Part shown: positions 7,765-16,114 of the stretch, one piece after another
Numbering within the stretch: the stretch's first letter is position 1
Layout of the letters: each line of letters opens with the position of its first letter
NCBI GenBank assembly: GCA_025353105.1
Contig: JANXRG010000086.1
Span: 1-35,602 of the forward strand
Origin: Verrucomicrobiota bacterium
GTDB lineage: Bacteria; Verrucomicrobiota; Verrucomicrobiia; Chthoniobacterales; SZAS-18
Length of the DNA: 35,602 nt
Direction: 5' to 3'
The notes under the pieces: model-generated
What the model saw: only the letters and a program-made list of their open reading frames with translations
What the model was told of the DNA's origin: nothing
Databases searched by the model: none
Position numbers and translations under genes: made by a program

Positions 7765-8889
7765 GTGAGCTCCCGCTTGCGCCCTGCCTCAGGCAGTCGA
7801 TCGTCCCTGATGTCCTCCGCTGCGCGTTTCCCGACGGCCTCCGGCCGGGGCGCGGTGAGCAATCCGAAGAACCGCTTCGAACGGTTAGAGTACGCGGTTG
7901 ACGCGGACGCAGACGTCTCCCTCAACGACGATGAAAAATCGGGTCCGCGCACGATGTTTTTCGACGACGGCACGCGCTCTATCCTCAGCCCTAACGACAG
8001 CCCGGATGTGGGTTTTGAATTTTCGGTGAATCCCTATCGCGGTTGCGAGCACGGTTGCGTCTACTGCTACGCGCGACCGACGCACGAGTACCTCGGATTC
8101 AGCGCCGGACTCGATTTCGAAAGCCGAATAATGATCAAGCGGGAGGCGCCCGCCCTACTGCGAGCGGAATTGATGTCGTCGCGCTGGCGACCACAGGTCA
8201 TTGCGTTCAGTGGGGTGACCGACTGCTACCAACCGATCGAGCGCAAGCTGCGGTTGACCCGCCGTTGTCTCGAAGTGTGCGCCGAGTTTCGGAATCCGGT
8301 GGGCATTGTGACGAAGAATCACGCCGTCACCGCGGACCTCGATGTGCTGAGCGAGCTGGCGGGTTTTGGCGGGATCGCGGTGTACATCTCCATCACCACG
8401 CTCGACGCCGACCTCGCGAAGAAGCTGGAGCCGCGGGCCTCACCGCCGGCGCGCCGGCTCGCGGCCATTCGGGAGCTGAGTGAGGCGGGAATTCCGGTCG
8501 GCATCTTCACTTCGCCCGTCTTGCCGGGTCTGACCGAACATGAGATCCCCGCGTTGCTCAAGGCCGGGGCTGAAGCGGGCGCGCGTTTCGCGGGCTACAC
8601 GGTTCTGCGGCTGCCGTACGCGGTGAAGCAACTTTTCGACGAATGGCTGATCGTCCATTTCCCGGGCCACCGCGACAAGGTGCTTGGTCGCGTTCGCGAT
8701 TTGCGCGAAGGCCAGTTGAACGATTCCGACTTTGGCTCACGGATGACGGGCACGGGACCGCTCGCCCGGCAAATCCGGCAATTGTTCCGTGTCGCGCGCG
8801 AGCGCGCCGGCATGACCGAAAAACCGATAACGCTGTCCACCGCCTCGTTCCGTCGACCGGGTACCAGCGAGCAATTGGCGCTGCTGTAG
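7765..8889 (+). CDS. PA0069-family radical SAM protein (SplB-related)
   Basis: 374 residues from a GTG at 7765; an ATG at 7810 would give 359 residues and is equally credible because similarity to the family seems to begin near residue 28 (GRGAVSNPKNRFE). The radical SAM iron-sulfur motif CEHGCVYC (Cys94, Cys98, Cys101) follows NPYRG, and ARPTHEYLGFSAGLDFESRI is the characteristic continuation of the PA0069 group. GVTDCYQPIERK and IVTKNHAV are further family landmarks. Members cleave S-adenosylmethionine to a 5'-deoxyadenosyl radical; the substrate is unknown, though spore photoproduct lyase and rSAM-type repair enzymes are distant relatives. Confidence 0.92.
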   Translation: MSSRLRPASGSRSSLMSSAARFPTASGRGAVSNPKNRFERLEYAVDADADVSLNDDEKSGPRTMFFDDGTRSILSPNDSPDVGFEFSVNPYRGCEHGCVYCYARPTHEYLGFSAGLDFESRIMIKREAPALLRAELMSSRWRPQVIAFSGVTDCYQPIERKLRLTRRCLEVCAEFRNPVGIVTKNHAVTADLDVLSELAGFGGIAVYISITTLDADLAKKLEPRASPPARRLAAIRELSEAGIPVGIFTSPVLPGLTEHEIPALLKAGAEAGARFAGYTVLRLPYAVKQLFDEWLIVHFPGHRDKVLGRVRDLREGQLNDSDFGSRMTGTGPLARQIRQLFRVARERAGMTEKPITLSTASFRRPGTSEQLALL

Positions 8890-8934
8890 GTGGATCGCGT
8901 TATCCGCAACGAGATGGCGCGGCGATCCGAGGAT

Positions 8935-9249
8935 TCAGATTTTCGACTGCGACTTGCGCAGGACCCCGTGCACCTCGCGCAACCACGCGCGAAACGTCTT
9001 TCCCTCGAGTGTGGGGTCGTACGCGCAGCCCAGATCGTCCCCCAACAGACGTCGCATCTGCGTCGGGGGTAGTCGAAGCGCGAGCAGTTTTTCAATCTCG
9101 AGTATCGTCCCGCGCACCACCTTGGGCGATTCGTCCCTCAGATACGCATGGACCACGTCGGCAGCAGTGGCATGGCCCTCGTCGGCCCAATCCTGATGAA
9201 ACCAGCCGCCAAGAAACTGCGTGAGTTGGGGAAAGTCGCGCGCGGTCAT
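8935..9249 (-). CDS. CdiI-like immunity protein
   Basis: A 104-residue, acidic-to-neutral, probably all-helical protein beginning DFPQLTQFLGGWFHQDW, which matches the start of the contact-dependent-growth-inhibition immunity family (CdiI_2 type). It lies directly behind, and overlaps by four bases (ATGA), a gene whose C-terminal domain resembles the CdiA RNase A-like toxin, so it most likely binds and blocks that nuclease in the cytoplasm. The function is inferred from the family resemblance and the gene order. It converges on the radical SAM gene with a 45-base gap. Confidence 0.75.
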   Translation of the reverse strand: MTARDFPQLTQFLGGWFHQDWADEGHATAADVVHAYLRDESPKVVRGTILEIEKLLALRLPPTQMRRLLGDDLGCAYDPTLEGKTFRAWLREVHGVLRKSQSKI

Positions 9250-9794
9250 GGCGTGGGATATCCGGTCAAAATACGATAGCCGTCCGACTCCCGCGGGTCT
9301 CGGACCAAGACCAGTCTCAACCGTCGGGTGGGCTCAGCCTCGCGATCGTTCCGGCGGAGGGTGATGCCAATGTTTTGAGGGGCGGTGTGGTTGACGACAA
9401 AGCGCGGGCTCGATTCTGCGAGCCAGCGCGAAATGCGATCGCGATTGCCGCGCAGCGCGGCCGACACGGCTTCCTGCGCGGTGGCGAGATCGCTAAAGGA
9501 CGACGCCGCGCTGATGTTGCGCTCTCGGTCGAGCCGGGCGCGGAGTTGTTCCGGCGTCTGGCCGACATGCTTCCGAATAAGATGTCCGCCCTGTCGCTCC
9601 TCGCGGGCGAGGCTGCCCTCGTCCTCGTTGTCGGGCGCTTCGCCTTGCCCCGGGGACGACGAGGTTGGGGAGGTCTGTCGATCCCCGGTGGTCGCCGAAG
9701 TGCCAAATTTCTGAAAGAGTGTTTCCACCGCCAGCAGCCCAAGCAGGACGAGGATGACGACGACGCGCCGATCGGAGAGCAGGCCAGGGGGCAT
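9246..9794 (-). CDS. Membrane-anchored RNase A-like toxin (CdiA-CT type)
   Basis: 182 residues in three parts. Residues 10-28 form one hydrophobic segment (VVVILVLLGLLAVETLF); 31-68 is a Ser/Pro/Glu-rich linker; 69-182 matches the bacterial RNase A-like CdiA toxin domain: GGHLIRKHVG (His71, His76), LRARL, SAASSFSDLATAQEAV, and the terminal YRILTGYPT (Thr177, Tyr179). His, Thr and Tyr residues of this kind make up the active site in the characterised family members, so the copy looks intact. There is no large CdiA, Rhs or PAAR carrier, only the membrane segment. It begins 30 bases after the dnaE2 stop, with no terminator between, and is coupled to the immunity gene downstream. Confidence 0.78.
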   Translation of the reverse strand: MPPGLLSDRRVVVILVLLGLLAVETLFQKFGTSATTGDRQTSPTSSSPGQGEAPDNEDEGSLAREERQGGHLIRKHVGQTPEQLRARLDRERNISAASSFSDLATAQEAVSAALRGNRDRISRWLAESSPRFVVNHTAPQNIGITLRRNDREAEPTRRLRLVLVRDPRESDGYRILTGYPTP

Positions 9795-9824
9795 GCCGTC
9801 ATCATCGATGCGGTCGGGATCGGC

Positions 9825-12800
9825 TCAATGGAAATCGTGTGAACTCGTGCGAGCCAGGGGTTCGAAGGGCAGCCGGCGGATGGATTCCGCGCGGACGATC
9901 GAATCACCATGCCGGTTCTGCATCAGTCCCTCGATGATCAGGAACGGCTCCTCGCTGATGATCAGGCGCATCTCCTCGAAGCGCTGCGGCGTGACGATGG
10001 CGTTGGCGATGCCGGTCTCGTCCTCGAGGCTGAGGAAAAGGAAACCCTTGGCCGTGCCCGGGCGCTGACGGCAGATCACCTGACCGGCGATGCGCACGCG
10101 CCGGCCGCCGGGAATGCCCGGCAGATCCACGGCGCGCACGATGTCGGGCAGCGATGCCCGCACGTAGCGCATCGGATGCGGACCGGTGGTCAGGCCCTGC
10201 GCGCCATAGTCGGCCTGCAACCGCTCGAGCGGCTGCATCGAGGCGAGTGGAGTGGGGAAGGCGGGCTCGGCCGGACGCCGTTCCCGCGCCCACGCGAACA
10301 GATCATTTTGCGGAAGTTCCTCCTCGACCTGCCAGAGGGCCTCGCGGCGATGGGCGCAGAGCGCATTGAACGCGCCGAGCCGCGCCAGGATGCGCAATTC
10401 CTCGCGGCGGAAGGGCACGCGTCGGCGCAAATTGTTGAGGGAGGTGAACGGTGCGCAGCCGCGCGCCTTCTCAAGCCGATCGATGACCTCCCGCCGGATG
10501 CCACGGACCTGGTTGAACCCAAGGCGGATGATGTCATCGGTCTCGACCTCGCAAATCCAACGGGAGCGCAACGCGCAGACCGGCCGCGCGGTAAGACCGT
10601 GCCGGCGCGCGTCCTTCAACAGCGTCGAAGGCGAGTAGAAGCCCATCGGCTGGTTGTTGAGCAACGAGACGAGGAATTCCGCGCCGCGATGGCATTTCAA
10701 ATAGGTGCTGGCGTAGGCAATGAGCGCGAAGCTGATCGCGTGTGACTCGGGAAAACCGTAGAGCGCGAACGATTGCGTCGCCTGTACGACGCGATCGGCG
10801 ATGTCGGGCCGTACCCCCTTCGCGGCGAGCGCGACGCGCAGTTTTTTCTCCACGCGCGACATGCGCTCATGCGAGCGATGGAAGCTGAGCGCCTTGCGCA
10901 ACTCCTCCGCCTCGCTGCCGGAGAAATCCGCCATCACCATCGCCATCTTGAGCACCTGCTCCTGGAATAGCGTGATGCCGAGCGTGCGTTCCAGCACCGG
11001 TCGGAGGCGTTCGTCGAGGTAGGTGATCTCCTCGAGCCCGTCGCGACGCGCGAGGTACGGATGCATCAACCCACCGACGATCGGCCCGGGCCGCACGATG
11101 GCGACCTGGATGCACACGTCGTAAAAATTCCGCGGCTTGAGCCGCCGCAGGGTGGCCATCTGGGCGCGGCTCTCGACCTGGAACGTGCCCACGGTGTCGG
11201 CCTCACCCATCATGTCGTAGACTGCGGGATCGTCCTTTGGCAGATGCGCGAGATCGATCGGCCGCCCGCGCTGCGCGCAGAGAGCGAGGCTATCCTGCAA
11301 AACGGCCATCATGCCGAGGCCGAGCAGATCGACCTTGATGATGCCAAGCGTGTCACAATCGTCCTTGTCCCATTGCACGATGGAGCGATCCGGCATGGAG
11401 CAGTTCTCGAGCGGGACGACGGAATCGAGCTGGCCCTGGCAGATGACCATGCCGCCGGAATGCTGGCCGAGGTGGCGCGGCAGGCTGTGAATCTGCGGGA
11501 AGAGCCGCAGGAACGACGCCGCGCGCGGATGATCCTCCGGCAGACCGGAACGCCGTACGTGATCCTGCAACTCGATGGTGTGCGGGAAATCCCCGCTCGC
11601 AAACAGGCTCGAAAAACGATCCATCACATCGACCGGCAGGTTGAGCGCCTTGCCGATCTCGCGCATCGCGCTGCGGCCCCGGAAGGTGATTACGTTTGCT
11701 GTCATCGCGGCCCCGTGGCGACCGTAGCGCCGATAGACTTCCTGAATCACGCTTTCGCGCCGGTCGCCGCTGGGCAGATCCAGATCGATGTCCGGCCAGC
11801 TTTTGCGTCCTTCACTGAGGAAGCGCTCAAACAGCAGGCGACTCGCGATCGGATCGACCTTGGTGATGTCGAGGCAGTAGCAAACGGCGCTGTTCGCCGC
11901 GCTGCCGCGGCCCTGCACGAGGACGCCGGACGCGCGGCAGAAATTGATGAGATCCCAAACGATCAGGAAATAGCCGGCAAAACCAAGCTGCCCGATGATC
12001 GCCAGCTCGTGCTCAAGCTGACGACGCACCTCGGGCTTGAGCTTGTTGCCGTAGCGTTCGCGTGCACCATCGAGTGTCACGGCGCGCAGAAATCCATCCA
12101 TCGTTTCGCCGTCGGGCACCGGATAACGCGGGAATTCATAGCCCAGCCGATCGAGCGTGAAGTCCAGTCGATCGGCGAGGCGGCGGGTGTGGGCGATGGC
12201 GTCGGGCCGATCGACAAAGAGTGCGCGCATCTCGCCCGCGGTCTTGAAATGACGCTCGGCGTTGGGTGCAAGCGCATCGCCCGCGGCGTCGAGATGGGTG
12301 TGGAGGCGGGCGCACGTAAAGACATCGAGCACCTCGCGCCGTGCCGGTTGATCGTGCAGCACGCCGTTGGTGGCGAGAAGCGGCAGGCCCCGGGCGTCCG
12401 CGAGATCGGCGAGCTGCGCGTTGAGCGGTCGCTCCTCGCGTCGAAGATGACGCTGGATTTCAACAAAGACATTATCCGCGCCAAAGAGTCGCGTGAGTTG
12501 ATTGAGATGAGCCGTGGCCGCGGCGCGCCGGCCCGCGCTAAGATGGCGGTGCAGCGCGCCGTCCTCGTCGCCGGTGAGCGCGACCAGGCCTTCGGCAAAC
12601 TCCGCGAGCTCCTCCCACTCGATCGCCGCTTCGTTCTTGGGCGAACGCAGCTTCGCGCGCGTGACGAGCCGGCAGAGATTCTGGTAGCCGGCGCGCGAGG
12701 CGACGAGCACCGGCAGCGCGCTGCCATCGGTCATCGTGAGTTCGCTGCCAACGAGGGCGCGCACGCCCTTCTCCCGCGCGGCGGCGAAGAAGCGCGGTGC

Positions 12801-12950
12801 GCCGGGAACGCCGTCGCGATCGCACAACGCCACGGCGGGGAGATCCAGTTCCGCGGCGCGATCGATGAGCGCCTCGGGGCTCGAGGCGGCCCGCAGAAAA
12901 CTGAAGGCGCTCCGCGCGTGGAGCTCGATGTAATCAGGATCAGCGGACAT
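9825..12950 (-). CDS. dnaE2: Error-prone DNA polymerase III alpha subunit DnaE2/ImuC
   Basis: 1041 residues, the length expected of DnaE2 rather than the replicative DnaE1 (about 1150-1200). The N-terminal PHP domain starts YIELHARSAFSFLRAASSPEAL; the palm carries the catalytic PDIDLDLPSGDR (about residues 384-395) and GRGSAANSAVCYCL; an HhH segment (APFTSLNNLRRRVPF) and an OB domain (VRIAGQVICRQRPGTAKGFLFLSLEDETG) close the protein. It performs translesion synthesis together with ImuB and ImuA during the SOS response, giving damage-induced mutagenesis. Its start overlaps a 53-codon ORF by 11 bases. The polymerase gene ends 30 bases before the toxin gene. Confidence 0.96.
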   Translation of the reverse strand: MSADPDYIELHARSAFSFLRAASSPEALIDRAAELDLPAVALCDRDGVPGAPRFFAAAREKGVRALVGSELTMTDGSALPVLVASRAGYQNLCRLVTRAKLRSPKNEAAIEWEELAEFAEGLVALTGDEDGALHRHLSAGRRAAATAHLNQLTRLFGADNVFVEIQRHLRREERPLNAQLADLADARGLPLLATNGVLHDQPARREVLDVFTCARLHTHLDAAGDALAPNAERHFKTAGEMRALFVDRPDAIAHTRRLADRLDFTLDRLGYEFPRYPVPDGETMDGFLRAVTLDGARERYGNKLKPEVRRQLEHELAIIGQLGFAGYFLIVWDLINFCRASGVLVQGRGSAANSAVCYCLDITKVDPIASRLLFERFLSEGRKSWPDIDLDLPSGDRRESVIQEVYRRYGRHGAAMTANVITFRGRSAMREIGKALNLPVDVMDRFSSLFASGDFPHTIELQDHVRRSGLPEDHPRAASFLRLFPQIHSLPRHLGQHSGGMVICQGQLDSVVPLENCSMPDRSIVQWDKDDCDTLGIIKVDLLGLGMMAVLQDSLALCAQRGRPIDLAHLPKDDPAVYDMMGEADTVGTFQVESRAQMATLRRLKPRNFYDVCIQVAIVRPGPIVGGLMHPYLARRDGLEEITYLDERLRPVLERTLGITLFQEQVLKMAMVMADFSGSEAEELRKALSFHRSHERMSRVEKKLRVALAAKGVRPDIADRVVQATQSFALYGFPESHAISFALIAYASTYLKCHRGAEFLVSLLNNQPMGFYSPSTLLKDARRHGLTARPVCALRSRWICEVETDDIIRLGFNQVRGIRREVIDRLEKARGCAPFTSLNNLRRRVPFRREELRILARLGAFNALCAHRREALWQVEEELPQNDLFAWARERRPAEPAFPTPLASMQPLERLQADYGAQGLTTGPHPMRYVRASLPDIVRAVDLPGIPGGRRVRIAGQVICRQRPGTAKGFLFLSLEDETGIANAIVTPQRFEEMRLIISEEPFLIIEGLMQNRHGDSIVRAESIRRLPFEPLARTSSHDFH

Positions 12951-13101
12951 CTCCCAAGTTCCGTTTTGGTTGCCGGTGCCGGTTGGATCGTTCCCGCTTT
13001 TGTTGCGACAGCCGCAGATCGGTCAGCGTCGCGCGTTGCGCGTCGTGGTTTTTTTCATCGCGTGGGGACGACGCGATCCACCTGGTGAAGACGATCATCA
13101 T
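12940..13101 (-). CDS. Small basic ORF between imuB and dnaE2
   Basis: A 53-codon ORF (MMIVFTRWIASSPRDEKNHD... ending PKRNLGDVR) fills the gap between imuB and dnaE2 almost exactly. It starts 12 bases after the imuB stop, has AAGGA seven to eight bases before its first ATG, and its stop lies 8 bases inside dnaE2, giving an 11-base overlap. The C-terminal half is highly basic (QQKRERSNRHRQPKR) with no recognisable domain. The tight spacing and good ribosome site suggest it is translated and may couple imuB and dnaE2 translation; it could equally be a leader-type ORF whose product does not matter. Confidence 0.5.
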   Translation of the reverse strand: MMIVFTRWIASSPRDEKNHDAQRATLTDLRLSQQKRERSNRHRQPKRNLGDVR

Positions 13102-13113
13102 ATTTGTTTTCCT

Positions 13114-14592
13114 TCAGTCGTATCCGCCGATGAGCCACCAGGTGGAACCGCGGTGCGAGAGGCGGAAGAGGCCGCCGGGTTCGAGTTCGACGTCCCATTC
13201 CTCGTCGTCCCAGGCGCGGCGTTCCTCCCACCAATCGCCGGAGCCACGCCAGGGACCGAGCGCGAAGCGGATGCCGCCGTGGGCCTCGGGGGCATCGACG
13301 TGCAGCGGCTGGCCCGCGACATCGCATCGCACCGTGGCGGCAATCGCCGGGCGGTAACGACGCAGCGCGGGCCCATAGCGCGGCGGTTGCTCGGCCACGG
13401 AACCGGGCGCCATCGGCGGCGAAGCGAAATCCACGCGCGCGACCCGAAACGCATCCGGACGGTGCGTGCGCTCCAGTTCCGGCGTGCCGACACGATCGTC
13501 GCCCACCACCGCCGCGAGCCGCGCGAGCGTCTCGGCGAATCCATTTGGATCCTTGAGCGCAGCCTGGAACATCCCGAATTGATGTCCTAGCGGCTCAGTC
13601 GGCCGCGCGGAGATTTCGAACGCAACCACCGGGGCGTCCGCGCGCAGCGTCTCGAAGTAGTGATGCAGCACCCGGAAGAGCACGTCCACGTCGCCCGTGG
13701 GATCCGGGATCGTGAACTTGCGCGCGAGCACGCTGCCGTCGTCGCAGCGCAGCTCGAGCCGGAGCGCGGCCACCACGAGCCAGACGTCCGACAAGCGCTG
13801 CGTAAGTTGCTCAAGGCAGCGTCGCAGCACGAAGAGGAGCGGCTCGAGCGTCTCCAAGCCATGCTCGAATTCCACGACTTCGCCGTATGTCTCGACGGGC
13901 CGCGCCCAATCGAGCACCCGCGAGGTGCGGCCCGCGGCGCGATCCCACAACGCCAGGCCCGAGGGACCGAGCCGATCGCCCACCGCTTCGCGCGGTAACG
14001 CCGTGAACGCGCCGAGCGTGCGCACGCCCCAACCGCCGAGGATCATCTCCAGCGCGGAATCGGGCTCGAGATCCGAGAGCGGCAGCGGCGCCAGGAAGGT
14101 GGCTGCGTCTACAAGTTGCAAAAACGGACGCGCCCGCCGGGCGGCGAGCCGGGCGAGACCGGGATTTTCCGCCACGCCGATGCGCGCAAAGAGCTGCTGG
14201 GTCGCGAGCCGGCGCAGGAGGACCAGCGCCCACGCGCGATGATCGGTTTCGCTGCGTCCGCGCAGATCGAGCGTACACCAACCGTCCGCCGTTTCCTCGA
14301 GCCACGGCGAGAACGCCCACGCCGTCTGGCGCAACACCTCCGCGGCGGCGCGTTCCTGCCGCGGCAGCCGGCGGCGGAGTTGCAGGCGCGAACAACGCGC
14401 CAGCGCCTGGCTCGCGGTGAAGCCACTGCGCACCTCCGCGGCGCGCGCGGCGCTCGTAGTTTCCGTGACGATGGCGCCGGTCGGACCCGGGCCCGCAAGC
14501 AACGCCACCGGCTGGCGATGCAGCTCCGGCTCGAAGCGCAACGCGGCTTGAAGATGAAACGACGGCAAGAAAACGGCGGCGAACATGATCAT
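13114..14592 (-). CDS. imuB: ImuB, Y-family DNA polymerase-like mutasome subunit
   Basis: 492 residues. The N-terminal half follows the Y-family polymerase fold (AAVFLPSFHLQAA, ARAAEVRSGFTASQALARC, a WCTLDLRGR strand and a helix-hairpin-helix region), but the catalytic Asp/Glu residues at the DinB positions are absent, as known for ImuB, which is a scaffold rather than a polymerase. The C-terminus carries the ImuB signature (GPWRGSGDWWEERRAWDDEEWDVEL then GGYD, quoted in pieces). It bridges DnaE2, ImuA and the sliding clamp; no clear clamp-binding motif was located. It follows imuA with a 20-base gap; a second ATG two codons in is an alternative start. Confidence 0.93.
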   Translation of the reverse strand: MIMFAAVFLPSFHLQAALRFEPELHRQPVALLAGPGPTGAIVTETTSAARAAEVRSGFTASQALARCSRLQLRRRLPRQERAAAEVLRQTAWAFSPWLEETADGWCTLDLRGRSETDHRAWALVLLRRLATQQLFARIGVAENPGLARLAARRARPFLQLVDAATFLAPLPLSDLEPDSALEMILGGWGVRTLGAFTALPREAVGDRLGPSGLALWDRAAGRTSRVLDWARPVETYGEVVEFEHGLETLEPLLFVLRRCLEQLTQRLSDVWLVVAALRLELRCDDGSVLARKFTIPDPTGDVDVLFRVLHHYFETLRADAPVVAFEISARPTEPLGHQFGMFQAALKDPNGFAETLARLAAVVGDDRVGTPELERTHRPDAFRVARVDFASPPMAPGSVAEQPPRYGPALRRYRPAIAATVRCDVAGQPLHVDAPEAHGGIRFALGPWRGSGDWWEERRAWDDEEWDVELEPGGLFRLSHRGSTWWLIGGYD

Positions 14593-14612
14593 GCCAGTAC
14601 TTCAACAGGCTC

Positions 14613-15278
14613 TTAGCCGGCGAGCACCACGCCCGGACCGGCGGCGTCGCGGGGTTGACGCACCAGCTCGAGATCGAGGTTTGCGATCAGTTTGTCGCTG
14701 GGCGTATCGAGCGTGGCGAGGGTGAGGGGACACCGCAGCAGCAGCCGTGCGTGCGCGCTGGCGACCAGCGGCCCCGGCGTGAAGATGAGGCACGCCAGGC
14801 CGTTTTCCTCGGCGATGCGTTGCAATCGGAACCACGTGGTCGCGGGAATGGCGCGTAGTTCCTTGCTGGGGTTGTCGGCGAGGTCGAGTGCGATGAGCGG
14901 CAGGTTGCCGTCGCGCAACAACAGATCGGTCGCGCGGATGGCCTGCGTGGCATTCGCGCAGCGCACCCACAGCAGCGCGGTGAGCGTCTCGCGCCGGCAG
15001 CCGGCGGGATCGAGGCGGTCGCGTCCATCCACCAGCGCCATGCGCTGCTCGCGCGCCCAGGTTTCGGCCAGGAGCGACTGGAGCAGGAACGCCGCGCCCA
15101 TAGCCGGCTGGCGGCGCGCAATTTCGATCAAGGTGCCGCGGCGCAATCCACCCCCGAGCAACGCGTCGAGCGCGGGGAGGCCGGTCTCCCGCACCGCCGC
15201 GGCCGCACGCGAACCCGACGGATATTTCTCCGCCAGCAGCGTGCGTAATTGGATAATCTTGGATGGGCTGGGCGTCAT
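14613..15278 (-). CDS. imuA: ImuA, RecA-like accessory protein of the mutasome
   Basis: 221 residues, RecA/SulA-like. The sequence ALDALLGGGLRRGTLIEIARR aligns with the start of a RecA core, but the Walker A lysine is missing (RRQPAMGAAF), as is usual for ImuA. PLIALDLADNP corresponds to the Walker B strand and LLLRCPLTLATLDTPSDKLIANLDLELV to the C-terminal part (quoted in two parts below 20 residues elsewhere). ImuA helps ImuB and DnaE2 replicate past lesions. It is the first gene of the minus-strand run; its ATG lies 17 bases from a perfect GAAC-N4-GTTC palindrome, so damage induction is likely. Confidence 0.85.
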   Translation of the reverse strand: MTPSPSKIIQLRTLLAEKYPSGSRAAAAVRETGLPALDALLGGGLRRGTLIEIARRQPAMGAAFLLQSLLAETWAREQRMALVDGRDRLDPAGCRRETLTALLWVRCANATQAIRATDLLLRDGNLPLIALDLADNPSKELRAIPATTWFRLQRIAEENGLACLIFTPGPLVASAHARLLLRCPLTLATLDTPSDKLIANLDLELVRQPRDAAGPGVVLAG

Positions 15279-15295
15279 GGGGATTCGGCACTCAA

Positions 15296-15313
15296 TATGA
15301 ACAAATGTTCATA
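15296..15313 (-). promoter_or_regulatory. LexA/SOS-box-like operator before imuA
   Basis: TATGAAC-AAAT-GTTCATA is a perfect seven-base inverted repeat with the GAAC-N4-GTTC core of Gram-positive-type LexA boxes. It sits 17 bases upstream of the imuA start. A further GAAC half-site lies upstream (minus strand, about 15318-15322). The genes it precedes, imuA-imuB-dnaE2, are LexA targets in many bacteria. Confidence 0.75.
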
Positions 15314-16114
15314 AATTTGTTCGAAAAATGCAAGTCGCTTTACGAAAGAATTTGTTGGCTCCACGCGCCAAGGCAGATGCCACGCGCAATCCACGACCAA
15401 GTCCCCCGGCGTGGCAGATTCCATGCGGCTTCGCGAGCGGGATGCCTCCGCGTTCATGATGGATTCAGCCCTGCGCCGCACCGCCGAACGCCAAGCCCCA
15501 TTCCATGCGGAATCCCACGCTTGTTCCCATCTTATTCACCCCTGATTACTCTGATTTTCAGCCTATCAGCCGTGAGAACAAATCGTGACCCGACATCTAT
15601 TCACAAAACGACCGGAATCGTCGGGAACTTTCCGGCAACCTCCCGGGATTTGTCCTCATCGCACTATTCTCGCAGATTGCGATTGTCTTCCGGCTAGCGG
15701 CTTGATCGCGTGTTCTAGCGAATGGTCTGTCGAATTTCGCCGGAATTTGTCACTTTGTTAAACAGCAGACAATCAAGTTATTAGAAATCAAAACAAGATC
15801 AAATCTTGGTTCCACCACCGGAAAATAGCTTCTGCTTCTGGAAATGGTGATGAAGCCGGGAGTCAACGGGATTTTCGGATAAATTCCTGGTCGGACATTC
15901 CGGCAGGAAAACCCAGAATTCGCATTCCTGAGGCGGATGCAGCGTTGAAACGACCCAAGAAAAGGGCCCCCGAGTTGGACCGCGCCTGCCTGACGGTTTC
16001 CCCACCGGGGGAAAAGCGAGTTGGGATTATTCACAGCCGCCCAACCGCCTACCGAGACGCGCCGTCAGGTCCCCCATATGTCCCCAATCAGCCTGGCGCC
16101 ACGTCGAGCGGGGC
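15314..16114. other. Long non-coding stretch between imuA and gyrA
   Basis: About 800 bases with no convincing gene; the open frames present are short, on either strand, and show no recognisable protein. Base composition drops in the middle (15740-15890 is clearly AT-richer). Structures noted: a TTCCTG...CAGGAA stem with an inner CGG/CCG pairing (15884-15909), and TTTCCCC-ACC-GGGGGAAA at 15997-16014, which would be an imperfect terminator for gyrA. No T-run follows that hairpin on the minus strand. Confidence 0.6.

Noticed and set aside
11061-13088. A 675-codon open frame on the plus strand opposite dnaE2
   Set aside because: Antisense shadow of dnaE2 with no recognisable protein.
13811-14605. 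A 264-codon open frame inside imuB on the same strand
   Set aside because: Out-of-frame reading of imuB, Arg/Ala-rich, no domain.
15711-15724. A second SOS-like site, TGTTC-N4-GAATG
   Set aside because: Two mismatches, no gene immediately downstream, and the orientation of core half-sites differs from the perfect box before imuA.
15750-16034. A 94-codon open frame in the imuA-gyrA gap
   Set aside because: No recognisable domain, no ribosome site, compositional features of random sequence; kept only as part of the non-coding stretch.
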